Positions 33,624-42,606 of a stretch of DNA of 64,000 bases are shown in pieces (position 1 is the first letter of the stretch; each line of letters opens with the position of its first letter). The notes under the pieces are model-generated. The model worked only from the letters and a program-made list of their open reading frames with translations. It was not told the origin of the DNA and made no database searches. The position numbers and the translations under genes are program-made. Source of the DNA: Pyrinomonadaceae bacterium (GTDB lineage Bacteria > Acidobacteriota > Blastocatellia > Pyrinomonadales > Pyrinomonadaceae); contig DASUNM010000024.1 in assembly GCA_036277115.1 (NCBI GenBank), forward strand, positions 310,001 to 374,000, in the 5' to 3' direction.

Positions 33624-34439
33624 TTATCTGCGCCGTTGTTTGGGGTCGAGGTACTCGCGCAGCCCATCACCAATAAAGTTGAAGGCGAGCACCGTCAAAG
33701 CAATGGCGATCCCGGGAAAGATTAGCGCGTGGGGAGCGGCCTGCAAGGTTGAGAGGTCGCGGGCTTCTTCAATCATCACGCCCCATGAGGGCGATGGCGG
33801 CGGGACGCCCAAGCCGAGAAATGAAAGTGCCGCTTCCGACAGGACCGCACCGGCCATCCCGAGACTGGCCTGCACGATTAGCGGCTGAATAGCATTGGGC
33901 AGAATGTGGATGGTCAGGATTCGCAAGTCACCTGCACCCAGCGCTCGCGCGGCCTGCACAAAATCGTACTCGCGCACTTTCAGGACCTGCGCGCGAATTA
34001 GGCGCGCGTAACCAACCCAACCAATGATGCAGAGCGCGAAAATTAGTTTGTTGAGACCCGCGCCAAGAAACGCCACTAGTGCAATCGCCAGCAACAATCC
34101 GGGAAACGCGAGAAATACATTGAAAACGTAGCCGGAGAGAAATCGATCAATCCAGCCGCCGTAAAAACCCGCAATCGAACCGATGAAAGTCCCGAAGAGC
34201 GCTGAGACGGCAACGACGATGATTCCGACTTTGAGCGAAATTTGCGCGCCGTAGACGACCCGCGAAAAAATGTCGCGGCCCGTTGAATCCGTGCCGAACC
34301 AATGATCCGCCGACGGTCCGAGGTAACGCATTGAAAGGTTTGTTTCGCCCACATCATGCGTCGCGATCAATGGCGCGGCCAGCGCGACGATCACGACAAA
34401 GACGACGATAACCAAACCAACAATGCTTAGTCTGCTCAT
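33624..34439 (-). CDS. Dipeptide/oligopeptide ABC permease, DppC-like
   Basis: Protein of 271 residues with six helices and the binding-protein-dependent transport signature (EAALSFLGLGVPPPSPSWG, with the preceding RALGAGDLRILTIHILPNA EAA-loop). A DppC/OppC-type inner-membrane permease. It overlaps its partner by four bases (34436-34439). No substrate-binding protein or DppD/F-type ATPase is encoded here. Confidence 0.93.
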   Translation of the reverse strand: MSRLSIVGLVIVVFVVIVALAAPLIATHDVGETNLSMRYLGPSADHWFGTDSTGRDIFSRVVYGAQISLKVGIIVVAVSALFGTFIGSIAGFYGGWIDRFLSGYVFNVFLAFPGLLLAIALVAFLGAGLNKLIFALCIIGWVGYARLIRAQVLKVREYDFVQAARALGAGDLRILTIHILPNAIQPLIVQASLGMAGAVLSEAALSFLGLGVPPPSPSWGVMIEEARDLSTLQAAPHALIFPGIAIALTVLAFNFIGDGLREYLDPKQRRR

Positions 34440-35428
34440 GACACGCGAATCCTCGGATCCAGCCAGCGATACAGAACATCTGTCAAAGTGTTCGCGATGA
34501 TGTAAGTCGTGCTAATCGCCAGGACGCAGCCCTGCACCACGCTGTAGTCGCGTTTACTAATTCCGTCTTCCAATAAGAGAAGTCCTAGTCCCGGCCAGCC
34601 AAAAATCTTTTCCGTGATGATTGCGCCTGCCAACAACACGCCAAGCTGCAGGCCGAGCACCGTCACCACCGGAATCAAGCCATTCTTGAGTACGTGCTTG
34701 TAAACCACCGTTCGTTCACTGAGGCCTTTCGCACGCGCGGTGCGAACGTATGGCTCGCCGAGTTCCTCAATCACTGATGAACGCACCATGCGTGTCAGAA
34801 TGGCCGACAAGGCTGCACCCAAAGTGAATGAGGGCAGGATGATGTCGCTCCAATCAAAGCGGCCAGAAGGCGCGAGCCAGCCGAGTTTCACGGCAAAGAT
34901 GTAGACGAGCATCGGGCCGATGACGAAACTGGGCAGACTAATCCCCACCAGGGCAATCACCGAGAGCGCGTTGTCGAGCCAGGTGCCCCGATTCTTTCCC
35001 GCGATGACGCCCAGCGGAATGGCGATGCAGACAGCGATGAACATCGCCGTAATTGCCAGTTGAATGGTCGCGGGATAGCGCTCAGCTATTAATTCGAAGA
35101 CCGGGCGCTCAGTGCGAAAGGACGTGCCCAGGTCGCCGCGGAGGATCGAGCCCCAGTAATCTGCGTAACGGTTATTGAGCCCGTGCCAGGTGAATTGACG
35201 CTGACCGCTTTGATCGACGGGAAATCCAAAAAAGAAGGGTGGGCGATCGAGACCGTGTTTAGAACGAAACTGCGCGAGCTGTTCGGGTGTTGCTTGCTCG
35301 CCGAGGACCGCAATCGCCGGGTCGCCGGGCACGAGTTCTATCAACAGCGTGACCAGCGAGACCACCGTCCAGACGACAAGTACGAGGAAGCCAATGCGGC
35401 GCAGTACTCCGAACAGTTTCTGCTTCAT
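34436..35428 (-). CDS. Dipeptide/oligopeptide ABC permease, DppB-like
   Basis: Protein of 330 residues: N-terminal helix, an extended periplasmic loop (PGDPAIAVLGEQATPEQLAQ ... GDLGTSFRTERPV), then five helices with the EAA-type loop RTARAKGLSERTVVYKHVLKN. First gene of the operon, in order DppB-like, DppC-like, ATPase, ABC-2 permease, each overlapping or within 12 nt. It imports peptides or similar ligands when paired with the missing ATPase and binding protein. Confidence 0.93.
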   Translation of the reverse strand: MKQKLFGVLRRIGFLVLVVWTVVSLVTLLIELVPGDPAIAVLGEQATPEQLAQFRSKHGLDRPPFFFGFPVDQSGQRQFTWHGLNNRYADYWGSILRGDLGTSFRTERPVFELIAERYPATIQLAITAMFIAVCIAIPLGVIAGKNRGTWLDNALSVIALVGISLPSFVIGPMLVYIFAVKLGWLAPSGRFDWSDIILPSFTLGAALSAILTRMVRSSVIEELGEPYVRTARAKGLSERTVVYKHVLKNGLIPVVTVLGLQLGVLLAGAIITEKIFGWPGLGLLLLEDGISKRDYSVVQGCVLAISTTYIIANTLTDVLYRWLDPRIRVS

Positions 35429-35662
35429 GCTTGGAAGAAAGCTGAATAAATTTGGAGCGAGCGCGGATAATAGCAGATTACGGCGCCCTCGGCTCTAAGA
35501 AGCAGGCGGGAGGCCTGGGCTCCCAAAACAAACGTAGCCCGCGGAGACTTGCTTCGTCGACAGTAGCGGCCCCGACAACCGCATCCACCAACTGGCAAAT
35601 CCTACGGACTACGTTGTTTTGGTTGACAGCCCTCTTGAGCCCAACCAATCTCGTTATGTGAT

Positions 35663-35678
35663 ACAGACTTCAGTCTGT
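35663..35678. repeat. ACAGACTTCAGTCTGT palindrome over the ubiE stop
   Basis: A near-perfect 16-base palindrome (ACAGACTT/CAGTCTGT) overlaps the UbiE stop codon (35670-35672). Its position suggests a transcript end structure or a mobile short palindrome that entered the end of the gene. Confidence 0.55.
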
Positions 35679-36386
35679 CCGGCGGCCCAAATGCAAAGCC
35701 GCTACGCCACCCGTCAAATTTTCAAACTTCACATCTGCAAAGCCTGCCTCGCGCATCATCGCCGCCAATTCCGTCTGATTCGGAAAGTGCGAAATCGAAT
35801 CCGGCAGATATTGGTAAGCGCTGCGTGAACCGCTCAGCCACCCGCCCAACCGCGGCAGAACGCGCGCGTTGTAAAAGCCGACGAACCCGCGCAGGCCGCG
35901 CACCGGCGTAGAAAACTCCAGCACGGCTACCCATCCATCAGGTTTCAGGATGCGACGCAACTCGCGCAGGCCGTTTTGAACGCTGGCAAGATTTCGCAGG
36001 CCAAAACCGATCGTGACGGCGTCGAATGTGCCGTCGGCGAAGGGCAGACGCAGCGCGTCTCCTTCTATCAGTGGCACGTCGCGCGTCTTGGCTTTCGCCA
36101 GATCCAACATCGGCCGGCAAAAGTCGAGACCGATTATTTTGGCTTTGCTTGCTTCAAAGAACTCGATGCTCAGGTCGCCCGTTCCGCATGCTACGTCAAG
36201 GACTTGTGCGTTGTCCGGCAGCAGCGGCGCTAATGCTCTGACGACCCGTCGCCGCCATCTCCTGTCGATGTTTCCCGACAGCAGATGATTTAGAAGATCG
36301 TAGCGCGGAGAGATTCGCGCGAACATTTCGCGCACCCGCCGCGCGTGATCTTCAGGCAAATTGTTCGCAGGTTCAGTTAATCCCAT
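35670..36386 (-). CDS. ubiE: UbiE/MenG methyltransferase
   Basis: SAM-dependent C-methyltransferase of 238 residues that completes menaquinone (or ubiquinone) by methylating the demethylated quinone ring. Visible features: ARRVREMFARISPRYDLLN near the start, SAM motif I VLDVACGTGDLSIEFFE, then GLDFCRPMLDLA, LRLPFADGTFDAVTIGFGLRN (family signature) and VLEFSTPVRG. Length matches. In an aerobe using menaquinone, menG would be the function. It stands alone on the minus strand, downstream of the M16 gene by about 50 nt. Confidence 0.95.
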   Translation of the reverse strand: MGLTEPANNLPEDHARRVREMFARISPRYDLLNHLLSGNIDRRWRRRVVRALAPLLPDNAQVLDVACGTGDLSIEFFEASKAKIIGLDFCRPMLDLAKAKTRDVPLIEGDALRLPFADGTFDAVTIGFGLRNLASVQNGLRELRRILKPDGWVAVLEFSTPVRGLRGFVGFYNARVLPRLGGWLSGSRSAYQYLPDSISHFPNQTELAAMMREAGFADVKFENLTGGVAALHLGRRTD

Positions 36387-36436
36387 GGCATGAGGCCGAT
36401 GGTTGCAAGTGCCTTGCGATAGGGTTAATAAATCCG

Positions 36437-37828
36437 TCAGGGTTTTTTTGTCGGCACGACAGGATCGATCGGTTTTGCTTCGGGCGCAACCGCAGATTTG
36501 ATTTCGACGTTGCCGGTGAAGGTCGCTTTGAGTTGTTCAGAGTTGCCGGCGACGACCGTGGCCATCGCGACGTCTTTGAAGAGTCTGGCAGTGACGCGTT
36601 GAATATCCGCCGGCGTAAGACTGCGAATCAGAGTCGCCACCGTGCTCGGCCGCGCGGACTTGAAAGTATCCATGTCCAGCCAATGCGTACTCATCGATTC
36701 CGGCTGCGAAAATTCGGTTGATAGTTGGTTCAGCACGGCACCGCGCGCACTTTCAAGCTCCTGAGCGGTCGGGCCGGTCTGGATAAGGGACTTAATGACG
36801 TCCTGCGCCGCGGTCGTAGCTTTGGCGGCGTTGCCGGTTGGTAGTGACGCACTCAAAACGAAGATACCGGGCAGTACATGAGCCTCATCCCGAACTGAAA
36901 CCTGAGATAAATCAGGCACAGCCGTTTTCCAACGGTCGCGGATAATTAGCGCCAGCACGTCCGCTGCGAGAGCGTCTTTATCACTGCGTGCCAGGCCGCG
37001 AATGGCCAGCCGAATTTCCGCGTTCGTTGCCCCCGGGCTATCGACGACCAGCACGCGCGTGTCCGGGGCGCCCGGCTGGCGAAATGTTGGGGGAATGGTT
37101 CGATCAGATTTTCCCCAGAGTCCGAGCAATTGCCGTAGCGCGCGCATCATCCTCGGCTTCTCAACGCCACCGACAACCGCGAGCGAGGCATTGTCCGCAT
37201 TCAAAAACCGTTCTCGTGCCAGCAGCAAATCGGCGCGTTCAACCTTCGCGACACTTGCCGCGGTTCCGGTCGCGGGACGCGCGTACGGGAATGTTCCGAG
37301 CACGCGCGCGGCGATCGCCTGGTCGGCGGTGTCGGCTAACGTCGCCGGTTTCTCAGACAACAGTTTGACGCGGGCGGTGCGTATGGTCGCAACACTCTCG
37401 ACGCCTAACTGCGTAGTCAGCACAGAGCCGCGCAGGAAGTCGATCATCCGTTCCAGCCCGCTCGATTTGCCGATGAGAGTTACGTCGATCGTGTCGTGCG
37501 TTGTCGTGACTTCCAGCCGTCCCTCGAGTTCTTCCGTCATATACTCGCGCGTGGCTGGGTCGGGAAACAGAGCGTCGCCAAGCAACGCCATCATTCCCGC
37601 TCTGTCGGTCAAATCGAACGCTGCGCCAGCATGAATCCTCAGCTTCAGCAAAACATTCGGATTGCCCGGCTGCGGCCAGTACAGAATTCGCAGGCCGTTA
37701 AGGAGCATTTCGCGTTCCGGCTCGGGCGCGGACTGGGCCCTGGCAGGCAGCGGCCAAATTGCCGCGAGCAAGAGCAGAACCATGATGCTGCGGCGAAGCA
37801 GCGACGATTTCAGTGTTTTTCGGGTCAT
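36437..37828 (-). CDS. M16 peptidase family protein lacking the zinc motif
   Basis: Protein of 463 residues with a signal peptide (SIMVLLLLAAIWPLPARA, then QSA). Two half-domains of the pitrilysin/MPP fold are visible, with VLKLRIHAGAAFDLTDRAGMMALLGDALF where active members have HFLEH (HxxEH): no such motif is present here. It ends with a Pro/Lys-rich tail. It should be the non-catalytic partner or a binding/scaffold variant; no active partner is encoded within this window. The next gene on this strand is ubiE. Confidence 0.85.
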   Translation of the reverse strand: MTRKTLKSSLLRRSIMVLLLLAAIWPLPARAQSAPEPEREMLLNGLRILYWPQPGNPNVLLKLRIHAGAAFDLTDRAGMMALLGDALFPDPATREYMTEELEGRLEVTTTHDTIDVTLIGKSSGLERMIDFLRGSVLTTQLGVESVATIRTARVKLLSEKPATLADTADQAIAARVLGTFPYARPATGTAASVAKVERADLLLARERFLNADNASLAVVGGVEKPRMMRALRQLLGLWGKSDRTIPPTFRQPGAPDTRVLVVDSPGATNAEIRLAIRGLARSDKDALAADVLALIIRDRWKTAVPDLSQVSVRDEAHVLPGIFVLSASLPTGNAAKATTAAQDVIKSLIQTGPTAQELESARGAVLNQLSTEFSQPESMSTHWLDMDTFKSARPSTVATLIRSLTPADIQRVTARLFKDVAMATVVAGNSEQLKATFTGNVEIKSAVAPEAKPIDPVVPTKKP

Positions 37829-38136
37829 TCGGTTGAAGCTGCGGAGTTCAGGCCTTGCTCACCTTAGGTTATCCCAGTTTCTCAATCGGTAACTTGGAAG
37901 CTGGCGGGCAGAATGCCCGCGCTCCCACAGCGCTTTTTGGGATGCGGCGTCAAAGAGTTTAGATGTCGCCTAAAAGAGCGTCAACCCGAGGTTGCAAAAG
38001 CGCATCAAAGCCCTGTGCCGAAAGGCCTTGGGCACGCTTTTCGATGTGCTGAAGCGCCACGAGCGGGATATAATTCGCATGCCGCCGAGCATTTTTTCGG
38101 GCCGGCCTCAAAGATATTTTCGTAACTTCCGGGCGA
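37829..38136. other. Divergent intergenic region with palindrome and likely promoter
   Basis: These 308 bases lie between the M16 gene and the sigma factor gene. They hold the palindrome GCGGGCAGAATGCCCGC with GCTCCC at 37903-37926 (an inverted relative of 21877-21899) and a TATAAT at 38069-38074 that could be the -10 of the sigma factor operon. No gene is seen. Confidence 0.5.
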
Positions 38137-38772
38137 TTGGCAGTAATAACTAGTAGGAAGCAATTCCTGCAGGATCGAGCTTGTTTGGCGAATCAGTTGA
38201 CAGATGAACGGCTGCTGGCGAGCGCAGCCGGCGGCGACACGACCGCATTTCAGATCCTGTACGAACGGTATCGCGACCCGATCTTTCGCTTTGCGTATCG
38301 GTTATTGGGATCGGCCGAAGCCGCTGAGGATGTCGCGCACGACTGCTTCCTGAGCTTGATAAAAGAGCCGAACCGGTTTGATTCGAACCGCGCGTCGCTG
38401 CGCACGTACATCTATGCGACGGCGCGGAACCTGGCGGCGAAGCGTTACCACAGCTTCGGACGCGAGACGGCGATCGACGAATTGGCCGACGAACCGGCAA
38501 TGGCCGAGCGGCATGCACCGGTCGCACGGCTGCTTGATCAGGAGTTGGCTGCCGAAGTGCAGGAGGCGATTGCCGGCCTGCCGCCGCTTCAGCGAGAGGC
38601 GCTAGTGCTTTTTGAGTACGACGAGTTGTCGCTGGCTGAGATTGGCGAAGTGGTCGGGGCGGACGCGAACGCGGTCAAGCAAAGGCTTTTTCGGGCGCGT
38701 GAGAAGCTTCGGGTCAGGCTTGATAGATATTTCCGAAACGGTCGCGAAGCTGCTACATTGAGGCGGGCATAA
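38137..38772 (+). CDS. ECF-type RNA polymerase sigma factor
   Basis: Protein of up to 211 residues; the start codon is uncertain (TTG 38137, or TTG codons at 38185 and 38197). Sigma-2 region: FQILYERYRDPIFRFAYRLL followed by EAAEDVAHDCFLSLI. Sigma-4 region near the C-terminus: LPPLQREALVLFEYDELSLA with the HTH EIGEVVGADANAVKQRL. The gene is followed, 37 nt later, by a TonB-type protein with a zinc-ribbon-like N-terminus that may regulate or be controlled by it. Binds core polymerase to redirect transcription. Confidence 0.92.
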   Translation: MAVITSRKQFLQDRACLANQLTDERLLASAAGGDTTAFQILYERYRDPIFRFAYRLLGSAEAAEDVAHDCFLSLIKEPNRFDSNRASLRTYIYATARNLAAKRYHSFGRETAIDELADEPAMAERHAPVARLLDQELAAEVQEAIAGLPPLQREALVLFEYDELSLAEIGEVVGADANAVKQRLFRAREKLRVRLDRYFRNGREAATLRRA

Positions 38773-38809
38773 GCATTAGCAGACCCGCCTGCATGAGCGA
38801 CGGAGTTTT

Positions 38810-40531
38810 ATGATGAATGATTTTGACGGTAAGTTCATGCAGGACGAAGACCTGAAGGATTTACTTCGGCAGTGGAGAGTCCCCGAAACTCCCGCGTCGT
38901 TGGACAACCGTGTGGCGGCTGCTTATCAACAAAGTACCAGCCAAACGGCGTCCGTTTCTGTACTTTATTCCCAGCGGGATAGCGAGGTAGTAAACATGAA
39001 ATTTTGTAACACTTGCCAGGAAGAATTCGCTGACAGGTTTAGCTTTTGTCCGGTAGACGGCACGCCTTTAACCGCCGCGCCTGTCGCCGCGGCCAGCCAG
39101 ACTGCGCCGGCTGAAACGGTTTCCCCTGTTGAGACAGTGACGGCGGCGCCGGCGGCTTTCGCCGTTCCGGCGAATGTGTCAGCGGCGCCTTCGGCAGTTG
39201 CCGCCGGCAACATCGGCGAATTTCACCTCACCATCCTGGAAGACAGAGGATTGACATCACGGCTCGCCGGCGAGTTAGGGAACGTGGCGCACAACTATAA
39301 GTTGACCTGGCCAGAGTTCAAGCGCGATCCGTTTGGCTTTGTGAAGCGTTCGTTCCAGGGTTACGGGAAGATGGCCGGCAAGTTTTTCTCCAGCCGTGAC
39401 GTGGTGATCGCTTCGCTCCTTTCTGTGGTCGCAATGATTGCCATGGTAATTGGCATCTACTTCCTCGATAAGACTCAAACTGCCGGACCGTCGCGCAAGA
39501 CGATGATGATTGCCGCAATCATCGGATTTGTTGGACTGCTTGGCGTATTCGCGACCTGGCTGAGCCGCGACCGCGGCGCGGCCGTGATGGGCGCTAAGCC
39601 GTCAGACTCGCGCAACGTGCTATCGGGCATTATCGCCGGGTTCGCGCTGTTGTTTCTGCTGGTAGGCGGCGTGTTCTTGCTCGACCGGCGTCAACAAGCG
39701 GCTGCGGCGGCCGCTGCTGAAGACGAAGTCGAGCTGACGCAGATGATTTCGGATATACCGAACGAACAGCCCACCCCCGACGAAGGAACCGCCGGCATGG
39801 CGAAGGGAAGCGGTGGTGGCAGCAAGGCTGAAAAGATTAAGGCAGGTGGCGGCGGTGGCGGTGGCCGCGAACAGTCGGATCCTGCGTCAATGGGCAAACT
39901 GCCCCAGGCGTCTTTGACGGTCCCGCAGGTGGTCGCTCCGAATCCAAATCCTCCACCAATTAAGAATCCATCTTTGCCGATGCCGGCGACGCTCGATGCC
40001 GATCCGGTTCTATTTCCGCCCGACACTCGTAATTTGGCCTACGGCGATCCGAAGTCGAAGTCGACTACGCTTTCGTCAGGTCCGGGAACGGGCAATGGGA
40101 TTGGCACCGGCACCGGTGGCGGTGTGGGATCCGGATCCGGTGGCGGTTTCGGGCCCGGTGAAGGCGGTAACACTGGCGGCGGTCCGCGTCGTGAAGGCGG
40201 CGGCGGCCCCGGCGGTGGTGGCGGCGGAACCGACTACAACCGAATCTTCCGCAGCAGCGAAGTGAGCAGCCGCGCCCGCGTGCTGTCAAAACCTGAGCCT
40301 TCGTACACGGAATCGGCGCGCAAGAATCAAATCACCGGAACCGTGGTGCTGCGCGCAGTATTCTCGTCGAGCGGCTCGGTCACGAACATCTCCACGATTC
40401 GCGGTTTGCCGGATGGCTTAACCGAGCGCGCCATCGCCGCGGCGAAGCAAATCAAGTTCACTCCGGCGATGAAGGACGGGCATCCAGTCTCGATGTGGAT
40501 GCAGTTGGAATACAACTTCAATCTGTACTAG
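38810..40531 (+). CDS. TonB-type protein with N-terminal zinc ribbon and three membrane segments
   Basis: Protein of 573 residues. Residues 1-62 are an amphipathic/charged region (LKDLLRQWRVPETPASLDNR). Residues 66-84 are a zinc-ribbon-like CNTCQEEFADRFSFCPVDG. Three hydrophobic segments lie at about 200-220, 230-250 and 270-290 (for example VVIASLLSVVAMIAMVIGIY). A Gly/Pro-rich stretch of about 200 residues follows, then a TonB C-terminal domain (SKPEPSYTESARKNQITGTV ... QIKFTPAMKDGHPV). TonB domains contact outer-membrane receptors to transmit energy. An in-frame ATG at 38996 with GAGG upstream could also start a shorter protein. Co-transcribed with the sigma factor. Confidence 0.88.
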   Translation: MMNDFDGKFMQDEDLKDLLRQWRVPETPASLDNRVAAAYQQSTSQTASVSVLYSQRDSEVVNMKFCNTCQEEFADRFSFCPVDGTPLTAAPVAAASQTAPAETVSPVETVTAAPAAFAVPANVSAAPSAVAAGNIGEFHLTILEDRGLTSRLAGELGNVAHNYKLTWPEFKRDPFGFVKRSFQGYGKMAGKFFSSRDVVIASLLSVVAMIAMVIGIYFLDKTQTAGPSRKTMMIAAIIGFVGLLGVFATWLSRDRGAAVMGAKPSDSRNVLSGIIAGFALLFLLVGGVFLLDRRQQAAAAAAAEDEVELTQMISDIPNEQPTPDEGTAGMAKGSGGGSKAEKIKAGGGGGGGREQSDPASMGKLPQASLTVPQVVAPNPNPPPIKNPSLPMPATLDADPVLFPPDTRNLAYGDPKSKSTTLSSGPGTGNGIGTGTGGGVGSGSGGGFGPGEGGNTGGGPRREGGGGPGGGGGGTDYNRIFRSSEVSSRARVLSKPEPSYTESARKNQITGTVVLRAVFSSSGSVTNISTIRGLPDGLTERAIAAAKQIKFTPAMKDGHPVSMWMQLEYNFNLY

Positions 40532-40589
40532 GAGCGCGCGCATCCTTCGTGCGGTATGCCGGTATCTTGCCGGCTCTTGAAAACGATTA

Positions 40590-40620
40590 GAGGCGGGACT
40601 TGTCCCGCCTCTTTTTATTT
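40590..40620 (+). terminator. Rho-independent terminator after the TonB gene
   Basis: Stem GAGGCGGGA/TCCCGCCTC at 40590-40611 is followed by a T-rich tail (TTTTTATTT). It ends the sigma factor-TonB transcript. Confidence 0.85.
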
Positions 40621-40692
40621 TTGAAGTGCGCCGGCTCGACGGCGCTTTCTTCTGGTCGACGACAAAGCGGCGTTAAGCCGCCGCACTCCAAA

Positions 40693-41895
40693 TTAGCCGC
40701 CGCCCGCGACCACTCGCTTTATCCTCTCAACACCTTCACGCAAACGATCCAGCGAAGTCGCGTAAGAAATCCGAATGAATCCATCGGCTCCAAAACCCGC
40801 GCCATCTGTAACCACAGTTTGCTCCTTTTCAAGCAACACGTTCATGAAATCGGCCGAAGACTGCAGCTCGCCTTTCAGGCAGCCACGCACATCCGGGAAA
40901 GCATAGAACGCGCCTTCCGGACGCGGACAACGGAGCCCGGGAATCTCGTTCAGCGCATTCAGCAACCACTCGCGGCGGCGCGTGTATTCAGAGAGCATCT
41001 CCGCGACTGATTCCTGCGGGCCGTTGAAAGCTTCGGTGGCCGCCGCCTGCGCAATCGAAGTTGTGTTACTGGTTGAATGCCCCTGCACTTTCAGCATCGC
41101 GCGCGTCCAGTCCGCGTTTGCCAGCGAGTAGCCGACGCGCCACCCGGTCATCGCGTAAGTCTTTGAAAAGGATCCGGCAATGCAGAGCCGGCGGCGCAAT
41201 TCTGGCCGCAGAGATGCCGCGCTGAAAACCTTGTTCGGTGGATAGACAAAGCGCAGATAGCATTCGTCCGAGATGGCGTAAGCATCATGCTCGGCGATGA
41301 TTTCGAGAATGCGCTCGAATTCCTCGGGCGGAATGATGCGACCGGAAGGGTTCGATGGTGAGTTTAGAATGATCAGCTTTGTTTTCGGCGTAATGGCGTC
41401 GCGGACCATGTCAGCCGTGAGCACAAAGTCATTTGCTTCCGTCTCGATAAAAACCGACTTCCCACGAGCGAACGTGACGATCTCGGGAAACGTAACCCAG
41501 TAAGGCTTCGGAATCAGGACCTCATCGCCCGCATTGATCAGGCAAACGACCGCATTAAAGACCGCTTGCTTGCCTCCCGCCGTCGCCATCACTTCGTTGC
41601 GTTCGTACGCGGCGCTGAACTCGCGTTGGTAGAAGTCGATGATTGCCTGCTGAAGTTTTCGGGTGCCGGCCGTCGGCGTGTACTTGGTTTGTCCCGCGCG
41701 CATCGCTTCGAGCGCTGCATCTTTAATGTTTTGCGGCGTGTCGAAATCCGGCTCGCCCGCTCCGAGATCGACTACATCGACGCCCTCCGCGCGCATGGCT
41801 TCCGCCGCCTGCATCGCCGCCAGTGTCGAAGACGCTTTCATCTCACTGACGCGTTCTGAAACTGGGAAGCCTGAAGAGAACTTCGGAGCTGACAT
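40693..41895 (-). CDS. Class I pyridoxal-phosphate aminotransferase, aspartate aminotransferase-like
   Basis: Enzyme of 400 residues. Visible: VVDLGAGEPDFDTPQNIK at the N-terminus, TPTAGTRKLQQAI, the PLP Lys in GSFSKTYAMTGWRVGYS (near residue 235), and a C-terminal Arg region RISYATSLDRLREG. Interconverts 2-oxo acids and amino acids, most likely aspartate and glutamate. Its stop faces the TonB terminator; its start is 3 nt from the coaD stop codon and has no clear Shine-Dalgarno, so it may be co-transcribed with coaD. Confidence 0.93.
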   Translation of the reverse strand: MSAPKFSSGFPVSERVSEMKASSTLAAMQAAEAMRAEGVDVVDLGAGEPDFDTPQNIKDAALEAMRAGQTKYTPTAGTRKLQQAIIDFYQREFSAAYERNEVMATAGGKQAVFNAVVCLINAGDEVLIPKPYWVTFPEIVTFARGKSVFIETEANDFVLTADMVRDAITPKTKLIILNSPSNPSGRIIPPEEFERILEIIAEHDAYAISDECYLRFVYPPNKVFSAASLRPELRRRLCIAGSFSKTYAMTGWRVGYSLANADWTRAMLKVQGHSTSNTTSIAQAAATEAFNGPQESVAEMLSEYTRRREWLLNALNEIPGLRCPRPEGAFYAFPDVRGCLKGELQSSADFMNVLLEKEQTVVTDGAGFGADGFIRISYATSLDRLREGVERIKRVVAGGG

Positions 41896-41898
41896 AAC

Positions 41899-42417
41899 TT
41901 AGTTTCCGATTTTGGACTTTGGACTTTGGACTTTGGACTTCGCACGCATACGTTCTTCCACCAATGGCGGAACCAGCCCGTCAATGTTGCCACCGAGGTG
42001 AAAAACTTCCTTGACGAGTCGCGAACTGACGTACGAGTACTCCTCAGCCGGCATCATGAACACAGTCTCGAGACTCGGCTCGAGTCGCCGGTTCATCAAA
42101 GCCATCTGCAACTCATATTCATAATCTGAAATCGCGCGAATGCCACGCACAATCGCGTTGGCCTGGCGTTCGGCGGCATACTGAACCAGTAATCCCTCGA
42201 AACTCTCCACGACAACATTGCAGCCACCCTGCTCAATGTCTTTGAGCACGCCGGCCAGAATCTCGCTGCGCTCTTCGACCGAGAAGAAAGGCGTCTTGTC
42301 AGGATTGACCAGGATGGCAACGATGATTTCGTCGAAAAGTTTGCACCCGCGTTGAATGATATCGAGGTGACCGTTGGTGACGGGGTCGAACGAGCCGGGA
42401 TAGATGGCGCGGCGCAT
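41899..42417 (-). CDS. coaD: Pantetheine-phosphate adenylyltransferase
   Basis: Protein of 172 residues making dephospho-CoA from 4'-phosphopantetheine and ATP. ATG 42417 is chosen because the protein then begins [20 protein letters not shown], with the nucleotidyl-transferase HxGH-like motif (TNGHLD); the typical C-terminal region [20 protein letters not shown] is present. The upstream ATG would add 19 residues read through the GTAAATG heptamers. The last 13 codons ([13 protein letters not shown]) are encoded by the GGACTTT heptamer run, on the complementary strand. Confidence 0.93.
   Translation of the reverse strand: MRRAIYPGSFDPVTNGHLDIIQRGCKLFDEIIVAILVNPDKTPFFSVEERSEILAGVLKDIEQGGCNVVVESFEGLLVQYAAERQANAIVRGIRAISDYEYELQMALMNRRLEPSLETVFMMPAEEYSYVSSRLVKEVFHLGGNIDGLVPPLVEERMRAKSKVQSPKSKIGN
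41914..41940. repeat. Heptamer tandem repeat (GGACTTT) within coaD 3' end
   Basis: Four copies of GGACTTT (41914, 41921, 41928, 41935) overlap the final codons of coaD on the minus strand, where they read as repeats of GTCCAAA. Confidence 0.85.
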
Positions 42418-42428
42418 GAGCGAAGATG

Positions 42429-42449
42429 GTAAATCGTAAATGGTAAATA
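42429..42449. repeat. Heptamer tandem repeat (GTAAAT-x) upstream of coaD
   Basis: GTAAATC, GTAAATG and GTAAATA follow one another at 42429-42449, directly upstream of the coaD start on the minus strand. TACCAT on that strand lies 8 nt from the ATG. Confidence 0.7.
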
Positions 42450-42606
42450 GAAAAGCGGGAACTTCGGTCTTCATGCCGCGAAAGATAATTCCTCGGCGGT
42501 TCGTCAGCCTGTTTGATAAGCGGGGTGGAAAAGAGTATTAAGACCCCGCTTGCTCGCGCCGGGCTTGATCTATCCGATTTCTGGTTAGTCTGAGGTGAAT
42601 TGACCT

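Noticed and set aside
33624..35428. Naming the permease pair dppB/dppC or oppB/oppC
   Set aside because: Family membership is clear but the substrate is not, so no symbol is given.
42443..42474. Longer coaD start at 42474
   Set aside because: It would add residues encoded by the heptamer run, whereas ATG 42417 gives the standard family N-terminus.
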